This document shows, piece by piece, positions 11,901 through 23,568 of a DNA stretch of 64,000 bases; position 1 is the stretch's first letter; every line of letters begins with the position of its first letter. This DNA comes from Nigrospora sphaerica (Eukaryota > Ascomycota > Sordariomycetes > Amphisphaeriales > Apiosporaceae): NCBI GenBank assembly GCA_018287875.1, contig JAGVVL010000018.1, positions 2,162,501 to 2,226,500 of the forward strand, written 5' to 3'. The position numbers were made by a program, and so were the translations under genes. The notes below the pieces were generated by a model. The model was given only the letters and a program-made list of their open reading frames with translations, searched no databases and was not told where the DNA came from.

Positions 11901-14010
11901 TATATCCCGGGGGATCGGGGAGGGGGGAAAAGGGGTGTGCGGACAACGAAACGCCTGCATCTGCGTGTTCGACGTACCCGTGACCCAGAGCCTTTTCCCT
12001 GGGTTTTTCTTTGTTTATTTTAAGAAGTTCTAAAATAAGACGGCCGCCTCAACCTGCAGGCCGCGCGGTTGCAGATTGTTTATTGGGACGTCGGGCCCCT
12101 GGATGGGAAAACGGATGCTCGCTCCCCCCCCCCCCCCCCTATTCCACGTCGAGGGTGGAAACGAACGTCCCATAGAAAGCGCTCCCGCCCGCCTGTCCGC
12201 CCCCCTCCCGTTTCGAGCCACGGGTCCCCTAAGCGCTCTCACATGGTCTTTCCCGTTTCTTGTCAGTAAAATCTGCCGGCTTGAAACAAGTTTGTTTCCG
12301 GGGTCCGGATCACGCAGATGTTTCCCGTCGTGGGTTGCCTCGGGGTGGATACGCCACCCTCCCCTATCTCTCCCAGTATTGGCGAGGGGGGCCCTGCCAA
12401 CCAGAACTCGCCCTCGTCCCGCGCCGGAGGCCTTTCGATCTCCCTCGGAACTCCTTTTATCCACTTGAACTTTTTCCATTTCGGCGTTCTGAAAATAGCA
12501 TCACGAGATTGATGGGGTTTGCCAACTGCCGGCGGCGGCTGCGGTGATAGACCCTGCTTGCCCCTTTCCACTCACTCACGCGCCGAGGCCTGGTCGTCAT
12601 CATGGTTTCAAGTCAAGCAATGCAACGTCGCCATTTCGCGCCCTTCGGGTCCTGAGACCTCGCCGCTTCTCGGTGTGAACCTGGCATCGAATAGCTAGTG
12701 GGATCCGGGCGGGCATCGTCCGCTGCATCACTGATCTTTCTGACGGGACAAGTGCCATGATGCACCCCGAGGATATGCTACACCGAATCCAGAGCACATG
12801 CCCCGAGGAGTCTTCACGGCATATCACTCCAGGCTGGTGTGTCTTCCTGTTATTCCCCGTTTCGATGGATCGACTGTCAACTTGTCGAGGACAGACCAGA
12901 GTAGGCGTCATCGTGGCAGGCCGTATACTTGCTGTCGTCCTATTCTCGTCACTCGCTCTTCCATGCCCGGTTACACGGTACCAGGTTTGGGGAACGACTT
13001 GAAAGTAAATACTGGACCAACATCTCATCTCAAAGGCGTCCAATTTCACTCTTATTCAACCGCACTCGGAATACTGGAGCCAAAACACTTTTGCTGGAGC
13101 CATTGCCCACCCGACAGGCATGCTACATGAGCCACCATGTGTGACTAGCCCCTAAAGTGCCCCATTCGCCGAGTGATTGCATAAGGATTACCCTGGCGCC
13201 CAGAAGGAAGTAGAGCAATCAATAGTAGCAGGATATAAAAACCAGGGGGGGGGCTCATCTCGAGGTTGTTGTCAGTGATGCTTTTCATGAACACGGTGCC
13301 TACACCCGGTGCCCCTGGTGGGCCTTGGGAAACTGGGATTTGCCTCTTCCTTGATTATTATATGGACAACCTCTACAACTTTCCAGCGGCTTGCCGCCCT
13401 AGAGGTAGTATATCTCGTGTCATGCCAGCCTTTCTTTGGACTGTGACGTGCCAGTTGTGCGGAAAGCATGCTGATGAGCTGCATGGGGTTTTATGCTCGA
13501 CCAAAGGTATACTCCCTTTCTGCCAGTAGATTTATGCTCTCTACGGGAGAATATGACTATGGAGATAGCAGGAGAGGGATCCACTAGTAATGTTCCGTTT
13601 CCACGGCCAAGCGATGAGCGAGATGTACCAACTCGTTGTCGTGATTCAGTAAATGTAGTATGAGCTCTTCCTTCAGCGAATGGAAGGAGGATCCCCCCTT
13701 TATGGGAAGGTATAACCCGTGTATCATACCTCTCGATAGAAGGCGATGAGGGGCAATGGCCGAAACAGCCACCGAACAAGAACATGGCAGTTCGGGACAC
13801 CAGCGACACGTTCAGCAGAAACAATTACAAACGGGAGAAAAGAGGCGGATGAGTTCCACCACCAAACTTCGTCAAAAGTTCACCTGGATGAGGACTGCAA
13901 CAACGTGTTACGGCGTCCGGCTCAGGCAGCAGAAACCCGTTACGACAAATATATGCGTGGGCGGCTGGGATCTCGTTCAAAAGAAAACCGGCATTAGTCC
14001 TTGTTGCTGT

Positions 14011-15210
14011 TCATGGGGTGAAGAGTACCTGTTCCCCCCAGGCTGCGTGCTTGGCAGCAACGTCGAGGGCCGCCTCCCAGTCCTCCAGGGCGAATTCCAG
14101 GGCCGGTTTGTGGCCGGCCACTTTTCCAATCTTCAGCAGGCCAATCTCGACCATCCGCACGACCTCCCTGAGCTCCTGGCGCGAGTACATCCACCGGCCC
14201 TTGAGCTCGATGCTGTTCATCATCAGGTGGGCGTAGGGGATGGCGATGTCGCCGGCAAAGCCGCCCATCAGGGCGACGCGGCCGAAGCGCCTGAGCGCCC
14301 GGATGACGCTGGGGATGTGGGCCGGGCTCTTGGGGCCCGCGGGGGAGAAGTCGATGAAGGCGTCGATGGGACCGAACGACTTGATGGCCTTGGTGTCCTT
14401 GGCGGCGTCGTCGGTGAGCACGACGGCCTCGACGCGGGCAACGTGCGTCTTGAGCCGGGCCAGCGCGGCCTTGTTGCGGCCGATGGCGACGACGCGCGCG
14501 CCCATGGCCGAGGCGACCTCGACGGCGGCGCCGCCGAACTGGCCGCTGGCGGGGCCGACGACGACGGTCTCGCCCGGCTTGAGCCCGACGGCGGAGACGG
14601 CCCCGTAGGCCACCGACAGGCGGTTCAGGTAGGGCAGGTCGGCAATGTCGCAGCCGAGCCGGTGGACCAGGACGTCCTCGCCGAGCGGCGTCACGTTCTC
14701 CAGGGGCACGACGGCGTGGCTCGTCCAGCAGCCGTCGCGCCAGATGTTGTTGGCGAGCTTCCGCGACTTGCGCGTGCCGCCGTCCATCAGGCCCAGCAGC
14801 ATCGACACCTCGGGGTCGTCGCGCGACGTCACGAACGAGTCGACGAACACCAGCTGCCCCTCGGCCAGCGACGTCGAGTCCGGGCCCAGGGCCACGACGC
14901 GGCCCACGCCGTGGTTCCCGAAGACGCTGGGCGTGGGGAACTTGAGGTGCGGGTTGGGCGTCGACAGCAGTTGCTTGTAGTGCGGCCCGATGCCGGCGGC
15001 CAGGATGTTGACCACGGCCGAGCCGGGATGGGGGACGGGGACGGGCTCGATCTCGACCTTGAGGTTCAAGGGCGAGCAGACGGAGCGGACCACGAGGGAC
15101 TTGGCCGGCGCCATGTCGCGCGGGAGCCCCTCGACGTCGACGCAGAGCGAGCCCCGCGTCTCCTTGAGGCCCAGGAAGCGGTCCTCGCTCGAGACGACGA
15201 AGACTGCCAT
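14011..15210 (-). CDS. MDR-type (zinc-alcohol-dehydrogenase-like) oxidoreductase
   Basis: Intronless, 399 residues, a normal length for the family. It should be a cytosolic NAD(P)-dependent reductase or dehydrogenase of the medium-chain superfamily. The N-terminal GroES-like half spans roughly 45-180 and includes GNHGVGRV at 98-105, where His100 matches the zinc-ligand position of GHE in zinc ADHs. A four-cysteine structural-zinc lobe is absent. The Rossmann half starts at 213 with ETVVVGPASGQFGG, an MDR-type nucleotide loop, followed by RVVAIGR at 239-245. This suggests a zinc-poor or zinc-free reductase branch. The start at 15210 is chosen because the frame continues upstream only as low-complexity sequence that does not fit the family. 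It is divergent from a Zn2Cys6 regulator 2.7 kb away, a possible controller. The substrate is unknown. Confidence 0.88.
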   Translation of the reverse strand: MAVFVVSSEDRFLGLKETRGSLCVDVEGLPRDMAPAKSLVVRSVCSPLNLKVEIEPVPVPHPGSAVVNILAAGIGPHYKQLLSTPNPHLKFPTPSVFGNHGVGRVVALGPDSTSLAEGQLVFVDSFVTSRDDPEVSMLLGLMDGGTRKSRKLANNIWRDGCWTSHAVVPLENVTPLGEDVLVHRLGCDIADLPYLNRLSVAYGAVSAVGLKPGETVVVGPASGQFGGAAVEVASAMGARVVAIGRNKAALARLKTHVARVEAVVLTDDAAKDTKAIKSFGPIDAFIDFSPAGPKSPAHIPSVIRALRRFGRVALMGGFAGDIAIPYAHLMMNSIELKGRWMYSRQELREVVRMVEIGLLKIGKVAGHKPALEFALEDWEAALDVAAKHAAWGEQVLFTP

Positions 15211-17891
15211 GGAGGTGGAAACCGGAGATGTGCGCCTCCCGAGAAGGGTCCTTCTTTGCCCGGGCTGTTTATTTTCCTGAGGTTCGGCGGATGGCGGCCG
15301 CGACGACGACGAAACGGCCGCGTCCTCTCCCAAGCCATTTCCTGCCGGGAGGCGCGAAGGATCGCGGACAAGGCCGATTAAGCTTTTGCCCCGGAGCATA
15401 TTCAGCTTTCCCGAGGCGAAAAAGGGGGGCACCTCGGACACATCCCTTTCGGTCCTCTGCTCAGCAAGAACGGACCGATGGCTCCCTGTCAGCGTGCCGG
15501 TGGGCGCGCGCGTCGACCGTTTCCAGCCCCTGTGCACGTCTTTGGGCGAAGCCAGCCCGGCCGCCTTTGGGTACTGGGTCGCCATTGCTACCGACATACG
15601 CCGGCGATCTGAGGGCTGCAATCACGGACAAGTGGGAGAGACGGCGTCTCGTCCTGGCCGACATCGCCCCCCCGTCTCCGCAAGAACTCGAGGCTTTGCG
15701 CAAGGGAGTGGCCAAGCCGAGCCACGGAAGGGTAGAGAGCCACGGTGGCCGGGTCGAGATGCAGTGGCACTCCACGGGAACAAACTGCCGGCCTTACGCG
15801 ATTGAGTTGAGCTGCCGTGCGAGGAGGCACAGGTCGCCTGTCTGTCTCAGATCTGAGCTCAGAGCGCCCTGGTTGGCCGCCGGGCGGGCCGTACGTAACC
15901 GTGGCCATTTCCCCATGCGATCAGTCACGATCTCCCCCGGGCCGTCCTACGTCTCTGGATCATTCGAGGGGCGTCCTGCTGAGAGCTACGAAAAGGCCGG
16001 CGACCTCGCTGCGATGCCGCGAGGCTGTCTCGTCTCAGGTTGCACTTGCAATAACCACATCGTCACCGATTGGGTCCGGCTACGCATGTGCTTTGCTTGG
16101 TCGGCAGCGCTTGCTAAGCTACCTACAGTTGGGGGGTCTCGTGGGATCGATCCCATGGCTGGGCCGATGCCGACTACCCTCCTCCAGCGCTCCGCCGATC
16201 CACCGGACACGTCCGGAACAACACTGCACGGGCGCAGCCAGCCAGTCAGTCAGTCATCCAGGCCGCCCCCTCCCCCAGAGCAGCCGAGCTGGTCAACGCC
16301 AAGGCTAGCGATGGGCTGCTGGGCGCCAAGCCCGAGCAAGTCCGACGAGACGACACCTTATCTCCCGTAGGCCTTTTGTTACAGCCGAAGCGTCCGAAGG
16401 GGTGGGTAGAGGGCCCCTCCAAATGACAGCTCTGGCGGCCACCCTAACAAGCACCGAAAAGTCCCGTGAGCTTGGCCCAGACCAGCGTGGCATATGCCGT
16501 GGAGGCGTCAGCATAGGAGCGCAAGCTTTCCAGAAACCCAACACAACCCAGGCCAGCGCAACAGCTCTTGTCCATGAGCCGGGGAATAGTCCTACCTCAA
16601 ATAGTAGTAGGTATGGGCCTGGGAAACCCCCACGGCGCCGAGTCGTGATGGCTCTTGTCGGGACGAAACATTTTGATGGCAATTCGCCTGTGGTCTCGTC
16701 TTCAACTAGATCCCGCGTCTACCGAACCATTGGTACTTCCTACCAAAGTAGGCGAGTGGGTGGGTAGGTAGGCAGGCACTCATGTTGGGAATATTGGCGA
16801 AGATGCCAATGCGGGCGACTGATGTCCTTCCTATTTGTCACCTCGTAGGGGGGTCGTGCCAAACAGCCCTTACCCGGTATATGGCAGTCCCTCGCAGGGA
16901 AAATTCGTTCAATTGCCAAGAGGTGAGAGGCCGGTCTCGCATGGAACATACCCAAGGACAGAGAACGGCATTCTTTACCGTCTGGCCCAGCCCCCAATGG
17001 GTCGGGTGGAAAGTACAGTGGTAAGTAAGTAGTCTTAGTTCTTACGTGGGCATTTCCCATCTTGAACGCCCCGTCAGCTCGTGCTCGTCCAAGCAGCGCT
17101 GGGCTAGTTGCCCGTACCCAACGTATCTACTTTAGCCACATAGCACACGGGGCGTGTGTCCATACTTAGGGAGGTACACAAGTAGAGTTTGCTGTCGCTG
17201 GTCTTTCTGTCGCACCACTATCGATGGCCACTTTTGATGAATGTACTTTACGAGGTACCGTACCTACCTAGAAAAGAAAATGACTGGAATGACCTGCACA
17301 AGCTGCCGCTGCCGCTGCCGCTGCCGCCGCCGCTGCCGTTGCCGACCACCCATTCAACCCACTCACTACAAACTGGAAGCGGCCGTCCAGCATTCCACCA
17401 TCCCACCCCGACCTTACTCTTAACGAAAGAAGTATGATGTACTTAGCAGCCGCCTTCCATGTTAGTTCCGACAGGGTCCCATTCTTACCTCCCATATCTC
17501 CGAACGGCTTGAAACGTCCTGTTTCCTGCCTTGCTGCCCGTGTACACACGACGTCCGTCTGATGACCTCGGACCTCGTCTGCTCCAAGAGCCAGAGCCAG
17601 CGCCAGAGAGTCCAGAGTCGGAGTCGGACAGACGGAGCAGGCAAGACAAGCCCATTGCACTCGCGCCAAGTTGGCTCCGGACCGCTGTCGGGCACACACT
17701 CTCTCCCTATCTCAGCTTCCCTCCTCTCTTTCTCCTTCTCTCCGTGTTGATCCTTTTGCCCGCATTCTGCGTCTTCGCTTGCTGCTCCTGCTGCTGCTGC
17801 CGCTGGCCGAGGAGGAGCACCCCAATCACCGCCTGAGGTTATCCCCGACAAACCCTCCTCCTTCCTACCCCGGCCAGCCCGCCCGCCAGCC
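15211..17891. promoter_or_regulatory. 2.7 kb divergent intergenic region
   Basis: Shared upstream region of the MDR oxidoreductase (minus) and the Zn2Cys6 regulator (plus). A 380-codon plus-strand frame at 15228-16370 lacks any family resemblance and opens inside the promoter of the MDR gene, so I do not call it. TACCTACC-type octamers lie at 16763 and 17261, and GCTGCC repeats at about 17303-17340. A CT-rich leader precedes the ATG at 17892. Confidence 0.6.
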
Positions 17892-20223
17892 ATGGAGGCG
17901 CGCCCCTACCAGACAAGCGTCTTCCGCGCCCAGCCAACCGAGGGCCTGCAGCGCAAGATCCAGAAGCGCAACCGTCCTCCCGTGAGCTGTCTTTTGTGCC
18001 GCACCCGCAAGGTGAAATGCGATCGCCAGCAACCCTGTGAGCGCTGCGTCAAGAGCGGCGAGGCCGCCTTTTGCGAGTATGCGCCGCGCGCCGCCCGGAA
18101 GCCCAAGCACAACGACACCCGCCCGGCGCCAGACCCGCGCCCCAAGCAGGAGACGTCCACTTCGCGCCCGCTCATCCAGGACCGCCTCCAGAAGCTCGAG
18201 GACATGGTGAACGGCCTGCTCTGCTCCTCCTCCAAGAGCCCCGAGAACCTTCTCGACACGCCCTCGAGCTCCGACCACCGCGGCGAGGGCGAGGCCCTTT
18301 CGGACCTCGCCACGCCGCCCAGCACCGTGGCCAGCGCGCCCGCCTCGGGCCCGTATCCCCCGCCCGCCGATGCCAGCTACGTGGGCGCTACCCACTGGTC
18401 TGCCATCCTCGAGGGCATTCACGACCTCCGGGGGCTCGTCGAGGCCATGTCCGAGGACCCCCCGAGCCCCTCGCCGCCGCCGTCCACGGTCTCCAACGCG
18501 CCCAACCTGGACATCGTCTACGGCTCGCACCACCGGCTCACCATGGAACAGGCCATCGCCAGACTGCCTTCCAGGCGCAAGACGGACCAACTCGTCTTTG
18601 GCTACTTTACCAAGGGGCATGCTTCCGCCCCTTACATCCACACCTCCAAGTTCCAACGGGAATACGAACAGTTCTGGCGGGATCCATCTTCGGTGAGCCT
18701 GTTATGGCTGAGCATCCTGGCCTCTATTTGCAACGCGTCCGCGTCCGTCTCCATGGCCAAAGGAGAAGACGTGAGCGATAACTGTGAGGCTGCCCACCCG
18801 GAAAAGCTGGCCGCACTGGCTACCGACTGCCTGGTGGCTGGCGACTACCTCGCCGGAAAGCCCTATGCTATCGAGGCCCTGCTGCTCCAGTCCCAACTGG
18901 AATTGTACAGAAGAAGGGGCTGCGATGCGAGCCTGTGGGCCAAATTCGGACTCCTCGTGAGGCTGGCCCAGCGTATGGGCTACCATCGAGACCCGAAATA
19001 TCTCCCCCACCTATCCCCTTTCGAAGGGGAGCTGCGCCGCCGCGTCTGGTTCTTCATTGAAGTTTTCGACTGTCTCTTCTCGATTCAGCTGGGCATGCCT
19101 CCTATTATCCGCGAAGACGAATGTGACACCGAATCGCCCGGCAATCGTTTCGACTTGGACTTTGACGAGCATACCATGGTTCTGCCTCCGCCACGGCCCG
19201 CCACCGAGCCCACGGGGACGCTCTACTTGTGCTACAAGTCCAAGATGTGCCGCTTGCTTCGGCGGGTGATCCGTTATTCGTTGGCCATCCAGCCCGCTGC
19301 GTACGATGATGTCTTGAAGCTCAATGAGGAGATCCATGCCTTCCGCGACCAGCTACCTCCGACGCTTAGGATCCGGCCAGTCCGGGCCTACAGTTTCACA
19401 GAGCAATCATTCGACATCGTGCACCGGTTACTGCTAGAGATGGCGTATCTCAAAAGCCTCTGCGTACTGCATCGTGCATACATCAACCACGAGAAGGACA
19501 ACCCCCGGTATGCCATCTCGCGGAGCACATGTATCGATGCGGCCCTGCGGATTCTGGATCTGCACGTAGAGTATGATACGGAGAGCAAACCGGGCGGCAG
19601 GTTATACGAAGACAGATTCATGCTCGAGATGTTGACGCTTCACGATTTCTTAATTGCCTCCATGGTCGTATGCCTGGATCTTATGGAGAGTGCCAAGATC
19701 AGGTAAGTCGCGTTGCGTCGGCGACCTTGGCCATCTCCTAACACGCGAGCAGCCCTGCCGAGCGGTCACGCAAAATCCAAGCTCTGGCGGCGTCGTACAA
19801 AATATGGTCGGCCAAGAAGCACATCTCGGAGGACGCCGCCCACGCCACGCGAATCGTCGGCGCTATTCTCCGCAAAATCTCGTTGCAAGAACAACAGCCG
19901 ATGAGAACCGCCGCGCCAATAGCGCCTCCGCCGCAACCGGACGTTCGGGGCGGCTCGCTGGCGAGCCTGCTGAACAACGACACCCAGCCGGCCCCCACGA
20001 TGCCCTCAGTGCAACAGCAGCCGCCCCTGGATCAATGGCAGCTGATCCACGCCATGGACTTCGGCCTCGACTTTATGGAGGCCGTGCCCCTCGACGCCGT
20101 CTTGGACGACCCCAGTCGTTACGATTGGGTATGTGGATCTCAGCCCCCCCCCCTGTTTGCCTTGGCGCTCACAAGTTGCAGAACCTGATCGACCAGTATC
20201 TCATGGACCGACCAGCCATGTGA
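17892..20223 (+). CDS. Zn2Cys6 transcription factor with fungal-specific regulatory domain
   Basis: Three exons: 17892-19702, 19753-20128 and 20182-20223. Both introns (50 and 53 nt) have GTAAGT/GTATGT donors and CAG acceptors. The protein is 742 residues. The zinc cluster is near the N terminus with Cys33, 36, 43, 49, 52 and 61 (CLLCRTRKVKCDR start), followed by a short heptad-like linker (RLQKLEDMVNGLL near 95-107) suited to dimerisation. The middle region, about 215-480, resembles the fungal-specific transcription factor domain, including GCDASLWAKFGLLVRLAQRMG and the LRRRVWFFIEVFD motif. The C terminus is Gln/Pro-rich and ends with DQYLMDRPAM. It is probably a nuclear activator of a catabolic or accessory pathway. 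The divergent MDR oxidoreductase is the nearest candidate target, by inference only. Confidence 0.92.
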
Positions 20224-21093
20224 AAGAGCGTACGCCTCGGCCACCGTGGCAAGACCCTTGCCATGGACCTGCCGATGTGTTCACCATTGTATACGATTAG
20301 TGGAAGCCACAGCCTACACCGCGGCGATCAACCGTTGGTGGGTCAGATGAACCACCATTGACCATCTTTCGACAGCAGTACAGTAGACAGGCATGGCGCG
20401 GCATTAACGAAGGCCGTGCTGCTGATACATGTTCAACGATGAGCTTGCGGCGCGAAGGGAGAGCACCATGGTTATCATTGGCCCATGCCCCACGAGGGGT
20501 TGGGTGGTGGTTCGTCTATTCTACTAAACAAATCCATTGGCTCCTTCGCATGCCAACCAACATAGGCACTCGCCCGCCTTCAGACTCACGCAATCTCGGT
20601 TTTCATCACAGATGAATGGCTACACCATCGAGCCAAAAGACACTCTGTGACAAGGTGGCGTTGCCAACCCGCGAGCTGTATTGTTGTTGTAAGTGTTTGT
20701 AATAGATGTGTATAAAGCATGAGCACGATGGCGGCGGTTCCGCGTATGCATGCGCGCCCGGGGGCGTTCTTCTACCCGACGAGCTGTTTTCCGGTCAAAG
20801 TCGAACCAGGCGTGTGCACGCTCGTGGCTCCGTGAAGCTGGCGTTGACATTGACAACGCCCTCCCTTACAGGCGACTTGTGACCTTGCTTGGCCCAGACG
20901 TGACCAAGCAGACGACGGCTGAATCCACCCTGGGCTCACGACTTTGCCCGTGTGTCGGAGCTTGAAAATTCCAACTGGGAGTTTGATGCGCACTGGGTCG
21001 ATCTGGGCCGCCAATGCATGTGTACGACTTTGGCCAATGCCTCGGTTTGCCCTGCGAGATTCTGGATTGCTGGCTATGAGCTGCATACTCGGT
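20224..21093. other. Intergenic, convergent 3' ends
   Basis: The region lies between the 3' ends of the Zn2Cys6 regulator and the PPR gene. I see no gene, tRNA or repeat in it. It must hold both transcription terminators. Confidence 0.6.
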
Positions 21094-23568
21094 TCAGCCG
21101 GCCTTGCCGGCGGCCGGGGGAGAGAAATCTTTCTGGCGCACTCTGGAGTACAAGGGGGTGTGGCCATTGATACCCCCGCCGTCCACACCCTCGGCACGGT
21201 GTTCCCCATCGCCGGCATGAGGGCTGGCCACCAAGATCGGTGCTTGGGAAGCCAGCCGGGTGCCTATCAGATCGGCCAGATCGGCCAGGGATTTATCAAG
21301 TGGCTCCTGCTTGGATGCTTCGAGCAACTCAATAGCCTTTTCTCGCAACCGCGCTGGAAGCTGCTCCATGGCGCGGACAGTATTCTGGTCTGGCTGTAAG
21401 CCCGATGCCTCAATGTGACGCAAAGCCTTGACGGCATCTTCGACGTTGCCAACCTTGGCATACGCCCCAACTAGCGTGTTCCAAGTAACCAGGGTAGGTT
21501 GCACATGGCCTTCGTGCACCATCATCTTGAGCACTTTGCGAGCAGCATTGGGCATGCCGTGATTTCGGAACCCCTGCATCAAGATGGTCCATGTGTAGAC
21601 TGAAGGATAGGGGTGCTTCGTGTTCTTTCCGTGCTCCGTTTCTTCCCTCTGGGCAAGTTGCAACATGCTTTGGACTGTTCGGAACGCATGACCAAGATGC
21701 GACCGGAACTGCATCAGTCCTCTCAGAAAGATGTCATGCATCATGGACCCATGCCGCTGTATGATTCGTAGCGCGTGGAGATCCCCTCTTTCCACAAGCT
21801 GGTTGAAAAGCAGATACGCCCGTACAATCGACTTGGAATCCGACATAGAACGGATGTTCGCGGCAAGCATGAGCAACAGTGCAGTCGTGTCCGGCTGCTT
21901 GAGCCACTGTTTGGGCTGCGGAGCCAAAGCTTCTGCGAGTTGTGTAAAGGGGGTAGAGTGACGCTCTGCTGGGCCGGGCCAGGCGAGAATGTCCTCCAGC
22001 GGGCGCTGAATGAACTTCTGCAACGGCTCGAGGTGGTAGAACTTGGCGTAAAACTGCAGCATGGGCCGGAATGCGTTGTTGCTCTTGCGTTGCCGCCTCC
22101 TCTTCTCGGGTTGCGCCTCGTTATCTCTGAGTAGAATATCTAGGAAGTCGTTGACAATAAACTCGTTCCAAGACCCACTCTGCTGGAGGCCTTCGTAGCT
22201 CGCAATAACCCGGTGCGCCGAAGGGGCGTGCATACTCTTTTTGGCAGCATTGAGCAGGATCGCATGTACGTGGTCGTCTGCCTCAATCCCGTACTTGGTC
22301 ATGAGGTCGAAGACTGTCCAAGCCGTGTCCAGGTGGCCGCGGACCGCGAAGTTCTTCATCAGAGCCGTGAAGTTGAGCAGGTTAGGCCGAAGGCCGCACT
22401 CCAGAAGCATCCGGAACAGTTCGTCCGGGGCGGCTTGACCATCGGGGAAACGATCGCCCGTTCGAATATTCAGCAGTGTGGTACAGACGCTCGAGGCTGA
22501 TGCAGAATTGATGTCGAACCCCCTGATGCTGCTCATGGAGGTCAATACCTCAGCAGCCAGGACCTTGTGATCAGGGCTCGCCGCAAAGCGGGAGGCAAAA
22601 TGCAGCAATGTGTGGACAGAGAGGGGATGGCCGTTCGCTTTGACCATCTGGAAGAGTTCGATGACCTGGGGTAGTTCAGCCCAGCGCGTGAAGCTCGCAA
22701 GGAGATCTTGTCCCACGACCAAGTGAGCATCCGGGCTGGAGTACAATAGGTGAAAGAGGAGGCCGGCGAAACGCGATCGTTCCAGGCCGTCGAACTTGGT
22801 AAGACGCAAGTATAAGGCACGAAGCGTATCCTCAACCACGTATGGTGGCGCCCACGAGGTGTCATAGGTAGCCTCCAGGAAGGATATGAGCGCAGCGGGG
22901 TTTGAGTCGAGAAGGTAAAGCACCATCCTAGGCCAGAACTCCTCACGCTCCTTCGCGTCCATCTGGACCCAAGTCGCATCTATGTCAGTGACAGTCGGGA
23001 TTGGAGGGTCATGCGAGAGAGAAGCCTCTGTGGACGTGTCGTCGGAAACGCTTGGTAAGACGAGCTGCGACGGCAAAGGGGGTTTGCCGCGCCCCTGCAG
23101 CAGCCGAGCGTACGCCGTCTTCCAGAAATTAAATTGGTCAAGCCGCGCCACGGCCTGCCAGGGCAGACAACCACGCAAAAGCCTCTTGAGCTGGTCGACG
23201 GCATCGTGGGCGGCCGGCTTCGACAGACCGTAGGTTGACTGGACTTGGAGGATAAGAAGGTCCAAGTTGGCCAAGTTCTCCAAAATGCCCAAGATTTTCA
23301 TTTTCAGCCGCGTCGGAGGGTCGTGGCTCTGCGCGCCAAGACGCTCCTGCGTGCTCCAGGCAGGCCCGGCGACATCGCTCGGATTCACCGAGGAGACCGG
23401 TTGGCTGGGCCCATGGTGTTCCCTAGCCGATGCGGTTGCCAAGAATGGGCTGCGCTGGATCTGGCACACAGCTTGGATGTGGAAGGCCGAGCGACGAATG
23501 CGTGAGGGCTGGAGATAGGGCTGCCGGATACGGTACAGACAGTAGCGACACCCGAAAGAAGATCGCAT
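21094..23568 (-). CDS. Mitochondrial pentatricopeptide repeat (PPR) protein, cya-5-like
   Basis: Intronless, 824 residues. The N terminus is rich in Arg, Ser and Tyr and poor in acids, as expected for a mitochondrial targeting sequence. Helical repeats fill the rest. The clearest PPR units are near 400-440 (NFTALMKNFAVRGHLDTAW) and near 655-725 (YTWTILMQGFRNHGMPNAA, then VTWNTLVGAYAKVGNVEDA). Proteins of this build bind specific mitochondrial transcripts; Neurospora cya-5 and yeast Pet309 act on COX1 mRNA. The resemblance to cya-5 is from layout and length, so the exact target is uncertain. It is divergent from the Cwf18 gene with about 0.6 kb between the starts. The C-terminal 60 residues are disordered. 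Confidence 0.86.
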   Translation of the reverse strand: MRSSFGCRYCLYRIRQPYLQPSRIRRSAFHIQAVCQIQRSPFLATASAREHHGPSQPVSSVNPSDVAGPAWSTQERLGAQSHDPPTRLKMKILGILENLANLDLLILQVQSTYGLSKPAAHDAVDQLKRLLRGCLPWQAVARLDQFNFWKTAYARLLQGRGKPPLPSQLVLPSVSDDTSTEASLSHDPPIPTVTDIDATWVQMDAKEREEFWPRMVLYLLDSNPAALISFLEATYDTSWAPPYVVEDTLRALYLRLTKFDGLERSRFAGLLFHLLYSSPDAHLVVGQDLLASFTRWAELPQVIELFQMVKANGHPLSVHTLLHFASRFAASPDHKVLAAEVLTSMSSIRGFDINSASASSVCTTLLNIRTGDRFPDGQAAPDELFRMLLECGLRPNLLNFTALMKNFAVRGHLDTAWTVFDLMTKYGIEADDHVHAILLNAAKKSMHAPSAHRVIASYEGLQQSGSWNEFIVNDFLDILLRDNEAQPEKRRRQRKSNNAFRPMLQFYAKFYHLEPLQKFIQRPLEDILAWPGPAERHSTPFTQLAEALAPQPKQWLKQPDTTALLLMLAANIRSMSDSKSIVRAYLLFNQLVERGDLHALRIIQRHGSMMHDIFLRGLMQFRSHLGHAFRTVQSMLQLAQREETEHGKNTKHPYPSVYTWTILMQGFRNHGMPNAARKVLKMMVHEGHVQPTLVTWNTLVGAYAKVGNVEDAVKALRHIEASGLQPDQNTVRAMEQLPARLREKAIELLEASKQEPLDKSLADLADLIGTRLASQAPILVASPHAGDGEHRAEGVDGGGINGHTPLYSRVRQKDFSPPAAGKAG

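Larger units (their letters stand above)
1604..14010. other. 12.4 kb stretch without a recognisable gene
   Basis: Neither strand holds an open frame that resembles a protein family or shows a plausible chain of spliced exons. The stretch is GC-rich and full of simple sequence: TGG/TGATGG repeats near 3055-3110, GGCGAC repeats near 4258-4285, a 22-A run at 4401-4422, GGTTGC repeats near 6150-6170, GT/TG-rich tracts near 7885-7925, 18 G at 11341-11358 and 16 C at 12124-12139. It includes the upstream region of the moc3-like regulator. A long untranslated leader or a non-coding RNA is possible but nothing here proves one. Confidence 0.6.

Noticed and set aside
11341..12139. Long G and C homopolymers as telomere or structural signal
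   Set aside because: They are plain mononucleotide runs, not TTAGGG-type repeats, and may carry sequencing length errors.
13756..15381. 541-codon plus-strand frame antisense to the MDR gene
   Set aside because: It is a reading-frame shadow: Gly/Ala/Arg/Asp/Val-rich sequence opposite a GC-biased real gene.
15228..16370. 380-codon plus-strand open frame upstream of the MDR oxidoreductase
   Set aside because: Starts in the promoter of the minus-strand gene, has no domain and is of compositional type.
17865..18656. 263-codon minus-strand frame
   Set aside because: Antisense shadow of the first exon of the Zn2Cys6 regulator.
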